Position numbers and translations under genes: made by a program
Notes under the pieces: model-generated
Seen by the model: only the letters and a program-made list of their open reading frames with translations
The model's database searches: none
What the model was told of the DNA's origin: nothing
Part shown: one piece after another, positions 6,678 through 7,421 of the stretch
Layout: each line of letters starts with the position of its first letter
Position numbering within the stretch: position 1 is the stretch's first letter
From: Methanobacteriota archaeon
Lineage (GTDB): Archaea; Halobacteriota; Methanocellia; Methanocellales; Methanocellaceae
Assembly (NCBI GenBank): GCA_023436075.1
Contig: JAEZKS010000239.1
Span: forward strand, 1 to 7,421
DNA length: 7,421 bases
Reading direction: 5' to 3'

Positions 6678-6996
6678 TCCGTGAGTGAGGGTAGTAAGCC
6701 CCCTTCTGTTCATGGCCCGAAGGCCGACGGCATTCATCTATGCGCTATTACCGGGGCCGGGTCCGGATGACCCGTTTGAAGCCCGCTTCAGCTTGCACCC
6801 ACAAGGATTGACCGTTTCATCGGCCTGCGCGCGACCTCATCGTTGCCGAATCATCGCATTTGCGCGCGGCCGTAGCGTTTCTGTGACATTGCCACGACTC
6901 TCGCCGTATGCCCTTGCGGACATTTGTGTATCCGGACGGTGGGGGGACTTTCCTCACCTTTTTCAAGGCGGCAGCCGTCCCTCCTCTCTCACGGTT
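6678..6996 (-). ncRNA. rnpB: RNase P RNA, archaeal type
   Basis: This is the catalytic RNA of RNase P, which removes 5' leaders from precursor tRNAs. On the minus strand it carries the hallmark GAGGAAAGUCC (6945-6955) near the 5' end and ACAGAAGGGGGCUUAC (6694-6709) near the 3' end. AGUCCCCC can pair with GGGGGCUU to form the conserved P4 helix. AGAUGAAUG at 6731-6739 and GUCACAGAAAC around 6878-6888 match other conserved regions. The ends are set by P1: CCGUGAG-A-GAGG at about 6994-6983 pairs with CCUC-A-CUCACGG at about 6690-6679, with a single A-A mismatch. The length of about 319 bases fits archaeal type A. Exact ends may differ by a few bases, as the TATA box suggests a start near 7003. 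The gene points the same way as the operon downstream of it. Confidence 0.95.
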
Positions 6997-7026
6997 CCGT
7001 TTCTGGTAGTACATGCCCTGAGTTTA

Positions 7027-7034
7027 TATATAAA
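7027..7034 (-). promoter_or_regulatory. TATA box of the RNase P RNA gene
   Basis: On the minus strand TTTATATA matches the archaeal TATA consensus. Its centre is about 33 bases from the predicted P1 start at 6994, so transcription would begin near 7003, within a few bases of the mature 5' end. It sits only 35 bases from the first copy of the 33-bp repeat. Confidence 0.75.
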
Positions 7035-7068
7035 TATTTGTGATCGGACTTCTCTTGCAGGAAGGCCG

Positions 7069-7236
7069 GGCAGCTCTCGCGCGTGCGCGTGATCTGGCCT
7101 CCGGGATACATGCGACAACGGTGACAGGGAGGCAACGGCAGCTCTCGCGCGTGCGCGTGATCTGGCCTCTCGGCGTGAAGCGAAAAACCGGTTACGGTTG
7201 GTGGGCAGCTCTCGCGCGTGCGCGTGATCTAGCCTC
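7069..7236. repeat. Three 33-bp direct repeats with 67-68 bp period
   Basis: The copies lie at 7069-7101, 7137-7169 and 7204-7236. The first two are identical and the third differs by one base (G to A at 7231). Each begins GGCAGCTCTCGCG and ends GTGATCTGGCCTC, with an imperfect dyad (AGCTCTCGCGCG against TGCGCGTGATCT, two mismatches and one G-T pair). The intervening stretches are 35 and 34 bases. This geometry resembles a tiny CRISPR array, but the two intervals share weak similarity (GCGA, AAC, GGT, AC, GG in the same order) and no cas gene or leader is seen. A tandem duplication of a 67-68 bp unit, with the 33-bp core kept under constraint, is equally or more likely. The repeats lie just upstream of the RNase P RNA promoter. 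Confidence 0.85.
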
Positions 7237-7283
7237 AGTCACTCTTGTAATCGCTAATGTGGAGTCGGATCGCGGTTTTAGGC

Positions 7284-7309
7284 CGCAGAGAGCGCAGAGG
7301 AACGCAGAG
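7284..7309. repeat. Short tandem repeat cluster, CGCAGAG units
   Basis: CGCAGAG occurs at 7284-7290, 7293-7299 and 7303-7309, with 9- and 10-base spacing, and a partial CGCGG follows. Degenerate CGCAGAG strings of this kind occur, from memory, in intergenic DNA of various bacteria and archaea; their function is unknown. A T-run follows at 7320-7325. Confidence 0.7.
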
Positions 7310-7376
7310 AACGCGGCTATTTTTTAAACCGGGCTCATGGGGCTACAAAATTCGTACGCAAGGGGGCGAAAAAGGT

Positions 7377-7400
7377 CGCAGCGGGCGCAGCGAACGCAGC
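7377..7400. repeat. Short tandem repeat cluster, CGCAGC units
   Basis: CGCAGC occurs at 7377-7382, 7386-7391 and 7395-7400, with exact 9-base spacing. It is a variant of the CGCAGAG cluster about 90 bases to the left, so both probably belong to one diverged repeat family. Nothing recognisable fills the stretch between the clusters (7326-7376), and nothing else was found between 7237 and the window end. Confidence 0.65.
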
Positions 7401-7421
7401 ATTTCTAATGTTGGGCAAGCC

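Noticed and set aside
6817..7014. Minus-strand 65-residue frame, and a plus-strand 135-residue frame at 6685-7092.
   Set aside because: Both cover the RNase P RNA gene, whose conserved boxes explain the sequence.
7069..7236. Firm call of a CRISPR array.
   Set aside because: There are only three repeats, no cas genes or leader, and the intervals are weakly similar to one another, so the element is listed as a repeat.
7040..7327. Plus-strand 95-residue reading frame across the repeats.
   Set aside because: It encodes the same DNA repeat in different frames (AALARARDLAS twice, RQLSRVRVIWPLG once), so it is a product of the repeats and not a conserved protein.

Overview
The window looks like chromosomal DNA of a methanogenic euryarchaeon, possibly a Methanocella-like one. 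The lineage is an inference. It rests on an archaeal-type RNase P RNA gene, TATA boxes about 25 bases ahead of predicted transcript starts, GC-rich coding sequence separated by AT-rich spacers, and a KaiC/RAD55-like protein family set typical of these archaea. No rRNA, tRNA, transposase or cas gene is visible.

Left part (1-3532, all minus strand): a 685-residue six-hairpin glycosidase related to the glucosidase domain of glycogen-debranching enzymes lies upstream of a 391-residue sugar-nucleotide pyrophosphorylase with a left-handed beta-helix tail. Both point to sugar storage, activation or surface-glycan metabolism. The first 140 bases hold no recognisable gene.

Middle (3533-4334): a divergent AT-rich regulatory region has one promoter for the glycosidase, apparently giving a leaderless mRNA, and one for an Hsp20 small heat-shock protein on the plus strand. 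Two dyad-symmetric sequences in it are candidate operators. A strong 11-bp hairpin separates hsp20 from the convergent genes to its right.

Right part (4335-7034, minus strand): a tight three-gene operon encodes a single-domain KaiC/GvpD-like RecA-fold protein, a fusion of a degenerate RecA-like domain with a Ras/MglA-like GTPase, and a Roadblock/LC7 protein. The first two genes overlap by ATGA and the last two are one base apart, so the products probably act together. The layout resembles the GTPase/Roadblock pairs MglA-MglB and the Streptomyces conservons, with RecA-like proteins in place of the sensor kinase. This is the most interesting system in the window. Upstream of it, in the same direction, is the RNase P RNA gene with its own TATA box.

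Far right (7035-7421): there is no credible gene. The region holds three near-identical 33-bp repeats with a 67-68 bp period and two clusters of short CGCAG-based repeats with a 9-10 bp period.
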